A stretch of DNA of 64,000 nucleotides from the NCBI RefSeq assembly GCF_003633685.1, contig NZ_RBKT01000001.1:5270001-5334000 (forward strand), given 5' to 3'. Shown piece by piece: positions 27,612 to 36,677 of this stretch; position 1 is the stretch's first letter, and every line of letters begins with the position of its first letter. The stretch is from Micromonospora pisi (lineage in GTDB: Bacteria; Actinomycetota; Actinomycetes; Mycobacteriales; Micromonosporaceae). A program made the position numbers and the translations under genes. The notes below the pieces were generated by a model. It was given only the letters and a program-made list of their open reading frames with translations. It did no database searches and had not been told where the DNA came from.

Positions 27612-29249
27612 TCAGCTGACGGCCTCGATCTTGGTCAGGTTGACGACCTGGAACAGGTCCATCTCCACGTTCTTGACCTTGTTCGAGTAGCCGAAGTTGT
27701 TCTGACCGAAGCGCAGCGGGATGACCGGCATGTCGTTCGCCAGAATGTCCTCGGCTGCCTGGTACTTCTTGATCGCTTCCTCCGGGGTGGCCGCGGCCGA
27801 CCCTTCCTTGACGAGCGCGTCGAACTGCGGGTTGCTGTAGCCGTAGTAGTTCGACGAACCGTTGGTGCTGTACAGCGGGCCGAGGTAGTCCTCCATGGAC
27901 GGGTAGTCCATGACCCAGCCGAGCCGGAACATGCCGACCGGAGTCTTCTTCTCGACCTTGTCCAGCAGGTCGGCGAACTTCGGCTCGGCGGCGCCGACGC
28001 AGTCCACACCCAGGTTGGTCTTGAGCTGGTTGCAGGTGGCGTCCACCCAGTCCTTGTGCCCACCGTCACCGTTGTACGAGATCTCGATCTTCGCCGGACC
28101 GCCCGCGGCGGTGTAGTCCGCCTTGGCCTTGGTCGGGTTGAACTCGCAGGCGGCGCCGCAGGTGTTGTCCCGGTAACCGGACACGACCGGCGAGACGAAC
28201 GAGCGGGCGGACTGCTGCGAGTCCTTGAAGACCGACTTGATGATCTCGTCGCGGTCGATCGCCATCGAGATCGCCTTGCGAACCTCGGGCTTGGCGAAGT
28301 TCGGGTCGAAGGTCGGGAACGCCACGAACTGGAACGACGACATCGGGCTCTGCTGGAAGCGGTCGCCGAGGTCGGTCGTCACGCTGGTCAGGTTCTCGGT
28401 CGGGATCGTCGGGAGGACGTCCAGGTTGTCCGAGATGACGTCCGCGTACGCGGCGGTCAGCTGCTGGTAGATCCGGAACTCGACGCCGGCCACCTTCGGC
28501 TTCTCACCGGCGAAGGCGTCGTACTTCTCGACCTCGATCTTGGCGTCGTGCTGCCAGGTGCCCTTCATCTTGAAGGGGCCATCGCCGATGATGGCGTCCT
28601 CGAAGCCGTCCTTGATCACTCCGGGGGAGGAGAAGGCGGCGTTCGGCAGCGGGTAGAACGCGTTGTACCCGAGCATCGACTTGAAGTCGGTGTACGGCGC
28701 CGAGAGGGTGACGGTGAAGGTCAGGTCGTCGACCTTCTTCAGCCCGGTCAGCGTGTTCGCCTTCGGGGTCGGGGCCTTCTGCGGGCCGTCGCCGTCCGGG
28801 TCGGTCGACTGAAGGTCGTCGTAGCCGGCGATCTTCTCGAAGAAGTACGCGGCGCCCTGGCCGTTCGGGGCATAGGCACCGTAGTTCCAGGCGTTGATGT
28901 AGCTGTCGGAGGTGACCTTCTCGCCGTTGTGGAAGGTGTAGCCGTCCTTGAGCTTGATCGTCCACAGGGTGTTGTCCGTGGACGTGATCGACTCGGCCTG
29001 GTCTTCGACCGGCTTGTTCTGTGCGTCGTACGTCACGAGCGGGGTGAACAGGCCAGCGAGGACCTGGTTGCCGGCCGTCTCGGTGGTGTTGGTCGGGATC
29101 AGGTGCTGCGGTTCGCCGATCTGGATCGACACCGTAGCGTTGGGGTTGCTGTCCCCGGAACCGCCATCGCCGCCGCTGCCACAGGCCGCGAGGCCCAGGG
29201 TTGCGACGAGCGGAACGGCGGCCCAGGCAGCGAGCCTACGGACCTGCAT
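27612..29249 (-). CDS. Peptide ABC transporter substrate-binding lipoprotein (second operon)
   Basis: A 545-residue family 5 solute-binding protein with a lipoprotein signal (WAAVPLVATLGLAAC, Cys23) and a Gly/Ser linker. The core is close to the protein at 1962-3599 (shared EPQHLIPTN, YTFHNGEKVTSDSY, VMDYPSMEDYLGPLYS), and both are exactly 545 residues and end in KIEAVS. GAGGAGG lies 4 bases before the ATG at 29249. First gene of the second importer operon. Differences in the binding core suggest a related but possibly distinct peptide preference; this is inference. Confidence 0.93.
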   Translation of the reverse strand: MQVRRLAAWAAVPLVATLGLAACGSGGDGGSGDSNPNATVSIQIGEPQHLIPTNTTETAGNQVLAGLFTPLVTYDAQNKPVEDQAESITSTDNTLWTIKLKDGYTFHNGEKVTSDSYINAWNYGAYAPNGQGAAYFFEKIAGYDDLQSTDPDGDGPQKAPTPKANTLTGLKKVDDLTFTVTLSAPYTDFKSMLGYNAFYPLPNAAFSSPGVIKDGFEDAIIGDGPFKMKGTWQHDAKIEVEKYDAFAGEKPKVAGVEFRIYQQLTAAYADVISDNLDVLPTIPTENLTSVTTDLGDRFQQSPMSSFQFVAFPTFDPNFAKPEVRKAISMAIDRDEIIKSVFKDSQQSARSFVSPVVSGYRDNTCGAACEFNPTKAKADYTAAGGPAKIEISYNGDGGHKDWVDATCNQLKTNLGVDCVGAAEPKFADLLDKVEKKTPVGMFRLGWVMDYPSMEDYLGPLYSTNGSSNYYGYSNPQFDALVKEGSAAATPEEAIKKYQAAEDILANDMPVIPLRFGQNNFGYSNKVKNVEMDLFQVVNLTKIEAVS

Positions 29250-29782
29250 TGAGCCTCCTCATCTCCTCACGCTGGGCAGCCGTGTCTCGGGTACGAGTCA
29301 CTCTGCGCAACGCTCGGCAAAGGTAGGCCGAGGCAGCACCCTAGTCCAAACCAGCAGATTACGACTGAATAACGGGTCGCTGAGAGTCTGCTTGCGGTGT
29401 AACGAGACTTCTGATAAAGAGGGCTTCGGGCCGCCGGGGGGATCGCTTGCAATATTTCAGCATATGCAGGCCCAAACTCCGCAATCGGCGGCGGTCATGG
29501 CGTGGGGTACGCCACCTGGGGTTTGTCCGGCTTGTGCCTGGTCGCACGCTCGTGCTGTGGACAACTCCACAACCCATTACCGGGCGTGACGAACAACACG
29601 GTTACGGAAAGTTACATCATCTTGGCTTCTGGGCTGCCTCACAGGAAAGGCGAGCTGCGTCCCGGAACAGAGACGCCCCGGTCCCCGGAACGGAGACATC
29701 CCGGCGCGGTGCCCCGGGGGCCGTCGGTCGGGCAGCCGGGTGTCCCCGAAGTCGACCGCCCCGCCGTGAGACGATCAGGTAC
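29250..29782. other. Divergent intergenic region, SBP gene and folD
   Basis: More than 500 bases without a supported gene. The stretch 29340-29470 is AT-rich for this genome and should hold the promoter of the minus-strand importer. The folD side holds two near-identical 21-base direct repeats (29661-29704, listed separately). Confidence 0.45.
29661..29704. repeat. Tandem 21-base direct repeats upstream of folD
   Basis: Two copies of CCCGGAAC-R-GAGAC-RY-CCCGG (29661-29681 and 29684-29704), repeating every 23 bases, 80-120 bases before the folD start. Three differences between copies. Could be regulator sites. Confidence 0.5.
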
Positions 29783-30643
29783 GTGACGGCGACCCTCTTG
29801 GACGGCAAAGCAACCGCGGCAGAGATCAAAGACGAGCTACGGGTGCGGGTGAAGGGCCTCGCCGAGCGGGGTCTGGTCCCCGGCCTCGGCACCGTACTGG
29901 TGGGTGCGGATCCCGGCTCGCAGGCGTACGTCAACGGCAAGCACCGCGACTGCGCCGAGGTCGGCATCGCCTCGATCCGGCGTGAACTCCCGGCCGACGC
30001 CACCCAGGAGCAGGTGGACGAGGTCATCGCGGAACTCAACGCGGACCCGGCCTGCCACGGCTACATCGTCCAGCTGCCGCTGCCCCGGCACCTCGACACC
30101 CAGCGGGTCCTGGAGCTGATCGACCCGGACAAGGACGCCGACGGGCTGCACCCGGTCAACCTCGGCCGGCTGGTGCTGGGCTACGACGGACCGCTGCCCT
30201 GCACCCCGCGTGGCATCGTCGAGCTGCTGCGCCGGTACGACGTGCCGCTGCGTGGCGCCGAGGTCGCGGTGGTCGGACGCGGCAACACGGTGGGACGTCC
30301 GCTCGGCCTGCTGCTCACCCGTCGGAGCGAGAACGCGACCGTGACGCTCTGCCACACCGGCACCCTGGACCTCGCCAAGCACACGCGTAACGCCGACATC
30401 GTGATCGTGGCGGCCGGCGTACCGGGGCTGCTCACCGCGGACATGGTCCGGCCGGGGGCGACCGTGGTCGACGTCGGCATCACCCGGGTGATCGGACCGG
30501 ACGGCAAGGGGCGCTACACCGGGGACATCGCGGCCGAGGTGGCCGAGGTGGCCGGTGCGATGGTCCCGATGCCCGGCGGCGTCGGGCCGATGACCCGCGC
30601 CATGCTGCTCACCAACGTGGTCGAGCGGGCTGAACTCGGCTGA
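29783..30643 (+). CDS. folD: Methylenetetrahydrofolate dehydrogenase / cyclohydrolase
   Basis: A 286-residue bifunctional enzyme that converts 5,10-methylene- to 10-formyltetrahydrofolate. Motifs: the active-site Tyr/Lys in [10 protein letters not shown], the folate site near QLPLPRHLD, the dinucleotide site [13 protein letters not shown] and the C-terminal [13 protein letters not shown]. The GTG at 29783 is preferred since the protein family starts with this ATLLDGK segment; the frame is open upstream but without homologous sequence. Confidence 0.96.
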   Translation: MTATLLDGKATAAEIKDELRVRVKGLAERGLVPGLGTVLVGADPGSQAYVNGKHRDCAEVGIASIRRELPADATQEQVDEVIAELNADPACHGYIVQLPLPRHLDTQRVLELIDPDKDADGLHPVNLGRLVLGYDGPLPCTPRGIVELLRRYDVPLRGAEVAVVGRGNTVGRPLGLLLTRRSENATVTLCHTGTLDLAKHTRNADIVIVAAGVPGLLTADMVRPGATVVDVGITRVIGPDGKGRYTGDIAAEVAEVAGAMVPMPGGVGPMTRAMLLTNVVERAELG

Positions 30644-30835
30644 CCCGGGTACCCGGTGCGGGTGGTCGGCGGACCGCCGCGCCGGCCGTCCGGGCCGCCG
30701 CCTGACCGGTCGACCAGGGATGACCAGATCGGTCAACCGGGGATGATCTGGCAATTCAGCCCCTGGCCGGACCGGTGGTCCGTTGGCTGATACGGTCCGG
30801 AAAAGAACCCGTCGGTAACAGAGAGTGGGACGACC

Positions 30836-31786
30836 ATGGGCAAAAAGGTCACCGTCGTCGGCGCCGGCTTCTACGGCTCAACGACCGCGCAGCGCCTGGC
30901 TGAGTACGACGTCTTCGACACGGTCGTGATCACCGACATCATCGAAGGCAAGCCCGAGGGGCTCGCGCTGGACATCAACCAGTCGCGGCCGATCGAGGGC
31001 TTCGAGACCAAGGTGGTCGGCGTGACCACCGGGCCGAACGGCGAGGGCTACGAGGCCATCGAGGGCTCGGACGTGGTGGTCATCACCGCCGGCCTGCCGC
31101 GCAAGCCGGGCATGAGCCGGATGGACCTGCTCGCCACCAACGCCAAGATCGTCCGCGTGGTGTCGGAGAACGTCGCGAAGTACGCCCCGAACGCGGTTGT
31201 CATCGTCGTCTCGAACCCGCTCGACGAGATGACCGCGATGGCCCAGCTCGCCACCCAGTTCCCGAAGCAGCGGGTGCTCGGCCAGGCCGGCATGCTGGAC
31301 ACCGCCCGGTTCACCACGTTCGTCGCCGAGGAGCTCGGCGTACCGGTGGCCTCGGTGAAGACCCTCACCCTCGGCTCGCACGGCGACACCATGGTGCCGG
31401 TGCCGTCGCGCAGCACGGTGAACGGCAAGCCGCTGCGTGAGGTGCTTCCGGACGCCAAGATCGAGGAGCTGGTGGTCCGGACCCGCAACGGCGGCGCCGA
31501 GGTGGTCGCGCTGCTGAAGACCGGATCGGCGTACTACGCCCCGTCCGCCGCCGCCGCCAAGATGGCGAAGGCCGTCGCGACCGACTCCGGCGAGATCATG
31601 CCGGTCTGCGCCTGGGTCGACGGCGACTACGGCATCTCCGGCGTCTACCTGGGGGTCGAGGCCGAGCTCGGTGCCGAGGGCGTGCGCCGGGTCGTCACCA
31701 CCGACCTCGACGCGGACGAGCTGGCCAGCCTCAAGGAGGCGGCCGAGGCGGTCCGCGCCAAGCAGGGCGACATCGCCAGCCTCTGA
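30836..31786 (+). CDS. mdh: Malate dehydrogenase (LDH-like type)
   Basis: A 316-residue NAD-dependent enzyme that oxidises malate to oxaloacetate. The Rossmann loop GAGFYGSTTA and the acidic residue at the end of the second strand (ITDIIEGK) fit NAD use. The substrate arginines lie in GLPRKPGMSRMD and the catalytic His in GSHGDTMVP. This is the LDH-like MDH class. Single gene with its own terminator; icd follows on the same strand. Confidence 0.95.
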   Translation: MGKKVTVVGAGFYGSTTAQRLAEYDVFDTVVITDIIEGKPEGLALDINQSRPIEGFETKVVGVTTGPNGEGYEAIEGSDVVVITAGLPRKPGMSRMDLLATNAKIVRVVSENVAKYAPNAVVIVVSNPLDEMTAMAQLATQFPKQRVLGQAGMLDTARFTTFVAEELGVPVASVKTLTLGSHGDTMVPVPSRSTVNGKPLREVLPDAKIEELVVRTRNGGAEVVALLKTGSAYYAPSAAAAKMAKAVATDSGEIMPVCAWVDGDYGISGVYLGVEAELGAEGVRRVVTTDLDADELASLKEAAEAVRAKQGDIASL

Positions 31787-31795
31787 TCCATTCTC

Positions 31796-31834
31796 ACGTG
31801 GGTGGTGTCCGGCCGCGCCGGGCACCACCCACGT
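31796..31834 (+). terminator. mdh terminator
   Basis: ACGTGGGTGGTG pairs with CACCACCCACGT, extended by CCGGC/GCCGG with one T-G pair, 10 bases after the mdh stop. Confidence 0.8.
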
Positions 31835-31960
31835 TGCTGTCCGCCCGATCCCGGTGAATGGCCGGGAACCGGTACGTGACGGGCCGGGCGCGCGACATCG
31901 GGCGGAGCCAGTACGCTCGTACTGCTTGAGCATGTGTCCCCCGAGAGGAGCGCCCGGCCG

Positions 31961-33178
31961 ATGGCGAAGATCAAGGTGACCAACCCGGTCGTCGAGCTCG
32001 ACGGCGACGAGATGACCCGGATCATCTGGAAGCAGATCCGGGAGCAGCTGATCCTGCCCTACCTCGACGTCGACCTGCACTACTACGACCTGTCGATCCA
32101 GTACCGCGACGAGACCGACGACCAGGTGACCGTCGACGCCGCCAACGCCATCAAGACCCACGGTGTCGGCGTGAAGTGCGCGACCATCACCCCGGACGAG
32201 GCCCGGGTCGAGGAGTTCGGCCTCAAGAAGATGTGGCGTTCGCCGAACGGCACCATCCGCAACATCCTCGGCGGCGTGGTCTTCCGCGAGCCGATCATCA
32301 TGTCGAACGTGCCGCGGCTGGTGCCGGGCTGGACCAAGCCGATCATCATCGGCCGGCACGCCCACGGTGACCAGTACAAGGCGACCGACTTCGTGGTCCC
32401 CGGACCGGGCACGGTGACCATCACCTACACCCCGGCCGACGGCAGCGCGCCGGTCGAGATGGAGGTCGCCAACTTCCCCGGCGGCGGCATCGCGATGGGC
32501 ATGTACAACTTCGACGAGTCGATCCGTGACTTCGCCCGCGCCTCGTTGCGGTACGGCCTGGACCGGAACTACCCGGTCTACCTGTCGACCAAGAACACGA
32601 TCCTGAAGGCGTACGACGGCCGGTTCAAGGACATCTTCGCCGAGGTGTTCGAGACCGAGTTCAAGGCCGAGTTCGATGCCGCCGGCATCACCTACGAGCA
32701 CCGGCTGATCGACGACATGGTCGCCGCCGCGCTGAAGTGGGAGGGCGGCTTCGTCTGGGCCGCCAAGAACTACGACGGTGACGTGCAGTCCGACACCGTC
32801 GCGCAGGGCTTCGGCTCGCTGGGCCTGATGACCTCGGTGCTGATGACCCCGGACGGCCGTACGGTCGAGGCCGAGGCGGCGCACGGCACGGTCACCCGGC
32901 ACTACCGGCAGTGGCAGAAGGGCGAGAAGACCTCGACGAACCCGATCGCGTCGATCTTCGCCTGGACCCGGGGCCTGGCCCACCGGGGCAAGCTCGACGG
33001 CACCCCGGCGGTCACCGAGTTCGCCGAGAAGCTGGAGCGGGTCTGCGTGGAGACGGTCGAGGGCGGTCAGATGACCAAGGACCTCGCGCTGCTGATCTCG
33101 CGGGACGCGCCGTGGCTGAGCACGGACGAGTTCATGGCCGCGCTCGACGAGAACCTGGCGAAGAAGCTCGGCGCCTGA
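31961..33178 (+). CDS. icd: Isocitrate dehydrogenase, NADP-dependent (type II)
   Basis: A 405-residue enzyme of the eukaryote-like homodimeric class, not the 740-residue monomeric type. It makes 2-oxoglutarate. Motifs: ELDGDEMTR at the start, SPNGTIRN substrate loop, [25 protein letters not shown] and [11 protein letters not shown] 31961 is chosen over the in-frame ATG at 31934 since GAGAGGAG (31943-31950) lies before it and family members start with AKIKV. Confidence 0.95.
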   Translation: MAKIKVTNPVVELDGDEMTRIIWKQIREQLILPYLDVDLHYYDLSIQYRDETDDQVTVDAANAIKTHGVGVKCATITPDEARVEEFGLKKMWRSPNGTIRNILGGVVFREPIIMSNVPRLVPGWTKPIIIGRHAHGDQYKATDFVVPGPGTVTITYTPADGSAPVEMEVANFPGGGIAMGMYNFDESIRDFARASLRYGLDRNYPVYLSTKNTILKAYDGRFKDIFAEVFETEFKAEFDAAGITYEHRLIDDMVAAALKWEGGFVWAAKNYDGDVQSDTVAQGFGSLGLMTSVLMTPDGRTVEAEAAHGTVTRHYRQWQKGEKTSTNPIASIFAWTRGLAHRGKLDGTPAVTEFAEKLERVCVETVEGGQMTKDLALLISRDAPWLSTDEFMAALDENLAKKLGA

Positions 33179-33192
33179 GTCGAGAACGCCTG

Positions 33193-33227
33193 AAAGAGCC
33201 CGCCGGTGTGCTGCCGGCGGGCTCTTC
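33193..33227 (+). terminator. icd terminator
   Basis: AGAGCCCGCCGG pairs with CCGGCGGGCTCT, followed by TCG, 15 bases after the icd stop. Confidence 0.85.
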
Positions 33228-33324
33228 GCGTACCCGGGGGTCCGGGAATCGTGGCGTCCGGGCGGTGCCATATCGACGTACCGCAAGATCGATTTTGGTG
33301 GGCCGTTACCGGCCTCGGGCCGCG

Positions 33325-33390
33325 CTCGTTGACCAGGGTGGACGTGATGCCAGTCGCGTCCAGGAAGACCAGCCGCTCGAGGTCGCCACA
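33325..33390 (-). pseudogene. Possible remnant of a STAS-domain anti-sigma antagonist
   Basis: In one minus-strand frame the residues DLERLVFLDATGITSTLV resemble the core of a STAS domain, where the acidic-x-Thr/Ser-Gly triad carries the phosphorylated residue. No start region or rest of the domain is present and the frame around it is not otherwise protein-like, so this would be a decayed fragment. Chance resemblance cannot be excluded. Confidence 0.3.
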
Positions 33391-33447
33391 GGCGCCGTTC
33401 GGGCCGTCTTCCCGGCTGTTGCGCACAGCCAGCCGTCCCTTCCCTGC

Positions 33448-33471
33448 GGGGGGCCCTGTCCCGGGCCCCCC
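33448..33471 (-). terminator. Probable galT terminator
   Basis: GGGGGGCCC (33448-33456) pairs with GGGCCCCCC (33463-33471), 55 bases beyond the galT stop. Confidence 0.6.
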
Positions 33472-33525
33472 GCACCCTTTCCCCACAAATCCACCGGCTT
33501 GTTGCCGGCCGCCCTAGCGTTACCG

Positions 33526-34608
33526 CTACCGGCCGGCCTGGCGCAGCCGCTCCGCCGCCTGCTCCGGCCGGATGTCGTTGATGAAGGCGCCCATCGCCGA
33601 CTCCGAACCGGCCAGGTACTTCAACTTGTCCGCCGCCCGCCGGATGCTGAACAACTGCAGGTGCAGGTGGCTCACGTCCCGGCCCTCGTGCACCGGCGCC
33701 TGCTGCCAGGCCGCGATGTACGGCATCGGCAGGTCGAAGAGCCGGTCGAACCGGCCCAGTACGTCCAGGTAGAGCGGCCCGAAGGCGGCCCGCTCCGCAT
33801 CGTTGAGCGCGGGGATGTCCGGCACCGCCCGGTGCGGTGCCACGTGCACCTCGAACGGCCAGCGCGCGGCGGCCGGCACGTACGCCGTCCAGTGCTCGTT
33901 CGACACCACCACCCGGTCCCCGGCGGCCCGCTCGGCGGCGAGTACGTCGGCGTACAGGTTGCGCCCACCGGTCCGCTCGGCGTGCCGGCGGGCCGCACCG
34001 AGCAGTGCCCGGGTCCGGGGCGGCAGGAACGGGTATGCGTAGATCTGGCCGTGCGGGTGCTGGAGGGTGACCCCGATCTCCACGCCCCGGTTCTCGAACG
34101 GGAAGACCTGTTCGACTCCGGGGAGCTGGCCCAGGGCCGTGGTCCGGTCGGCCAGCGCGTCGACGACGGTACGGACCCGTTCCGGCGACAGGCTGGCGAA
34201 CGAGGCGTTGTGGTCGGAGGTGAAGCAGACCACCTCGCACCGCCCGACGCCCGGCCGGGTGGGGGTGAACGGGGTCAGCTCACCGGCCGGTTCGCCCTCC
34301 CGGTAGCTCAGTGACGGGAACCGGTTCTCGAAGACCGCCACGTCGTAGTCGTGCGCCGGGATCTCGCTGAAGTGGGTCGCGGTGGAGGCGCAGAGCGGGC
34401 AGTCCGCGGTGCTGGGCATGAAGATCCGGGTCTGCCGGTGCGCCGCGACCGCCACCCACTCGTCGACCAGCGGGTCGTAGCGCAGTTGCGAGGCGGGCGG
34501 CGGTGGGGGCAGGTCACGCCGGTCCGGCTCGCTCCGGTCCGCGTTCTCGTGCTCGTCGAAGTAGATCAGCTCACGCCCGTCGGCCAACTTGATCTCGGTA
34601 CGCCTCAT
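33526..34608 (-). CDS. galT: Galactose-1-phosphate uridylyltransferase
   Basis: A 360-residue Leloir-pathway enzyme that swaps UMP between UDP-glucose and galactose-1-phosphate. The catalytic HxH is in TLQHPHGQIYA. A zinc site is likely from CPLCAS and the C-terminal VSHLHLQLFS. The RYDPLVDEWVAVAAHRQTR segment is typical. ATG 34608 overlaps the regulator's stop (ATGA), so the regulator and enzyme form one operon. No galK or galE is seen in the window. Confidence 0.94.
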   Translation of the reverse strand: MRRTEIKLADGRELIYFDEHENADRSEPDRRDLPPPPPASQLRYDPLVDEWVAVAAHRQTRIFMPSTADCPLCASTATHFSEIPAHDYDVAVFENRFPSLSYREGEPAGELTPFTPTRPGVGRCEVVCFTSDHNASFASLSPERVRTVVDALADRTTALGQLPGVEQVFPFENRGVEIGVTLQHPHGQIYAYPFLPPRTRALLGAARRHAERTGGRNLYADVLAAERAAGDRVVVSNEHWTAYVPAAARWPFEVHVAPHRAVPDIPALNDAERAAFGPLYLDVLGRFDRLFDLPMPYIAAWQQAPVHEGRDVSHLHLQLFSIRRAADKLKYLAGSESAMGAFINDIRPEQAAERLRQAGR

Positions 34609-35375
34609 GCCACGACCACCAGTTCCGTTACGTGTTCCCGGATCGTCGCCCGGGTTGGTTCGGGCAGGCCTTCGTCGGTCACCACGGTGTGTGCCGCGCC
34701 CAGCTCCGCCATCGAGGAAATTCCGACCGTGCCCCACTTGGTGTGGTCGGCGAGCACCACCAGCCGCTCCGCCGCCGCGATCAGGGCCCGGTTTGTCTCC
34801 GCCTCCATCAGGTTCGGCGTGGTGTAGCCGGCCCGGAGGCTCATCCCGTGCACGCCGAGGAAGACCAGGTCGAGGTGGAGCGTGCGGATCGCACCGACCG
34901 CGACCGGTCCGACCAACGCGTCCGACGGGGTGCGTATCCCGCCGGTGAGCACCACCGTCTGGTCCGGCCGGCCGGCCCGGTGGAAGATCTCGGCGACCGG
35001 GATGGAGTTGGTCACCACGGTCAGTCCGGCGGTGTCCACCAGCCGGTGGGCCAGGGCGGCGGTGGTGGTGCCGGCGGAGAGGGCCACCGCCATGCCGGGC
35101 AGGACCAGGTGCGCGGCGCGGGCGGCGATGGCCGCCTTCTCGGAGAGCTGGCGGGCCGACTTGGCCGCGAAGCCCGGTTCGTCGGTGGAGCCGGTCTCGG
35201 CGACGGTCGCGCCGCCGTGCACCTTGGCCAGCAGGCCCCGCTCGGCCAGAAGATCCAGATCGCGCCGGATGGTCATGTCGGAGACGCCGAACTCGCCGGC
35301 CAGGTCGCTCACCCGGATTCCACCGGTGAGCCGCACCCGGTCCACGATCGCCGCCTGCCGCTGCTGGGCGAGCAT
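34605..35375 (-). CDS. DeoR/GlpR-family transcriptional regulator
   Basis: A 256-residue sugar-responsive repressor. The N-terminal HTH (VSDLAGEFGVSDMTIRRDLDLLAERG) is followed by the DeoR sensor domain (LSAGTTTAALAHRL; VFLGVHGMS; ADHTKWG), which binds phosphorylated sugars. ATG 35375 is chosen since AGGGA lies 7 bases before it; the frame opens at 35420. Coupled to galT by a 4-base overlap, so it probably controls galactose use and itself. Confidence 0.9.
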   Translation of the reverse strand: MLAQQRQAAIVDRVRLTGGIRVSDLAGEFGVSDMTIRRDLDLLAERGLLAKVHGGATVAETGSTDEPGFAAKSARQLSEKAAIAARAAHLVLPGMAVALSAGTTTAALAHRLVDTAGLTVVTNSIPVAEIFHRAGRPDQTVVLTGGIRTPSDALVGPVAVGAIRTLHLDLVFLGVHGMSLRAGYTTPNLMEAETNRALIAAAERLVVLADHTKWGTVGISSMAELGAAHTVVTDEGLPEPTRATIREHVTELVVVA

Positions 35376-35652
35376 CGACCGATCCCTGCCCACGTCGCCG
35401 CCAGCCACCGCTGCCCCCAACTAAGTCGCACGCAATCCAACAGATCTGAACATTAGCGCGCGTCGACCGGCGTTGCCTCCCAGGGTGCCGGCGGAGCAAC
35501 ACCGAGAACGTCGCAGACGTATCAGGACGTCCTCGGGGACGCCGACCAGGCACCTGAAATTCCTGCTAGATGCCGGCTGGCCAAGGGCAGACATAGACCG
35601 TCCTTCTCCCTATCGTCCTAAACATCAGCACGTCTCGAACGGAGGTCTGGTC

Positions 35653-36414
35653 GTGAACGAAGCGCTGCGGGTGGCGATGGCGGAGCGGGGGCTGAGCTGC
35701 GAAGCGCTGGCTGAGAAAGTCGGCGTCGACGTGAAGACGGTGGGACGTTGGCTCTCGCCGGGGCGGATTCCGCACGGCCGGCACCGCATCGCGGCGGCCG
35801 AGATCCTCCGTCGGGAGATCGTCGACCTCTGGCCGGACCCGGGGCGGCGGCGGGACGTGCCCTGGTTCCGGCCGTGGCGCGAGGCGGAAGCGGCGGCGGA
35901 CTCGCTCCGGTGGTTCGAACCCAGCGTCATCCCGGGCCTGCTCCAGACCGAGGCGTACGCCCGCGCGGTGCTGGCCAGCGGCCCGATCGCCGTCGAGGAC
36001 GTGGAGCGGTTCGTCAAGGTGCGACTGGAGCGACAGAAGGCGGTGTTCGAGCGGCCCCGACCGCCACTCGCCGTCTTTGTCATCGACGAGGCGGCCTTGC
36101 GGCGCGGTGACCCCGAGCTGATGGACGAACAGCTCGACCACCTGGTCGAGATGGCCAGCCGACCGAACGTGTTCGTGCACGTCATCCCGTTCAGCGCCGG
36201 GCTCTATGCCGGGCAGGCCGGACCGTTTGTCATCGCCAGCATCGAGGGCTCCCGTGACGTGTCATACCTGGACAACCAGCTCGCCGGACAGCTCGCGGTC
36301 GATACGAGGGAGCTGGCCGAGCTGCTGCGGGTCTGGGATGCTGTCCGTGGGCACGCGCTGCCCCGTGACCAATCGATCGAGTTGATGAAGGCCAGACCAT
36401 GGATGAAGCGATGA
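35653..36414 (+). CDS. HTH regulator with DUF5753 domain (Scr1/WhiJ-like)
   Basis: A 253-residue protein. Residues 1-60 form an HTH (LSCEALAEKVGVDVKTVGRWLSPG). The remainder is the DUF5753 domain, recognised by FEPSVIPGLLQTEAYARAVL, VFVIDEAALRRG and VHVIPFSAGLYAG. Such proteins occur in many copies in actinomycetes, often beside a DUF397 gene, and some influence development or antibiotic production. The GTG at 35653 follows GGAGG by 7 bases. The DUF397 gene at 36399 overlaps its end. Confidence 0.9.
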   Translation: MNEALRVAMAERGLSCEALAEKVGVDVKTVGRWLSPGRIPHGRHRIAAAEILRREIVDLWPDPGRRRDVPWFRPWREAEAAADSLRWFEPSVIPGLLQTEAYARAVLASGPIAVEDVERFVKVRLERQKAVFERPRPPLAVFVIDEAALRRGDPELMDEQLDHLVEMASRPNVFVHVIPFSAGLYAGQAGPFVIASIEGSRDVSYLDNQLAGQLAVDTRELAELLRVWDAVRGHALPRDQSIELMKARPWMKR

Positions 36415-36593
36415 TCAGCCCGCGTTGGCGCACCAGCACGCGCAGCAGCTCGAACGGCGGTGCGTGCGTGGAGGTCGCCGACAACCTGCCCGGCCGGGTA
36501 CTGGTCCGGGACACCAAGGACCGCGACGGCGGCACATTGACCTTCGGCCCGGACGCCTGGCACGCCTTCGTGGAGCTGGCAAAGCGCCACTGA
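36399..36593 (+). CDS. DUF397 small protein, partner of the HTH/DUF5753 regulator
   Basis: A 64-residue protein with the DUF397 pattern: RWRTSTRSSSNGGACVEVA, then RDTKDRDGGTLTFGPDAWHAFV. It overlaps the regulator by 16 bases, hence co-expressed. Pairs of this kind have been likened to toxin-antitoxin modules, with DUF397 as the small partner; the role here is inferred. An internal ATG at 36411 is an alternative start. Confidence 0.88.
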   Translation: MDEAMISPRWRTSTRSSSNGGACVEVADNLPGRVLVRDTKDRDGGTLTFGPDAWHAFVELAKRH

Positions 36594-36677
36594 CCCCTGC
36601 CACGTCACGCCCCCGTACCGTCCCGGCAGACGGCACGGGGGCGTTGCCGTCTGCCGATGCCTCGCCCGATCCCCAGG

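Noticed and set aside
30878-34240. 1120-residue minus-strand ORF spanning mdh, icd and part of galT
   Set aside because: It runs opposite two well-conserved dehydrogenase genes and has no recognisable domain; long open frames on the antisense strand are normal at this GC content.
34609-35553. Extension of the galT frame upstream
   Set aside because: The stretch is antisense-frame overlap with the DeoR gene, whose product is clear; galT family start matches 34608.
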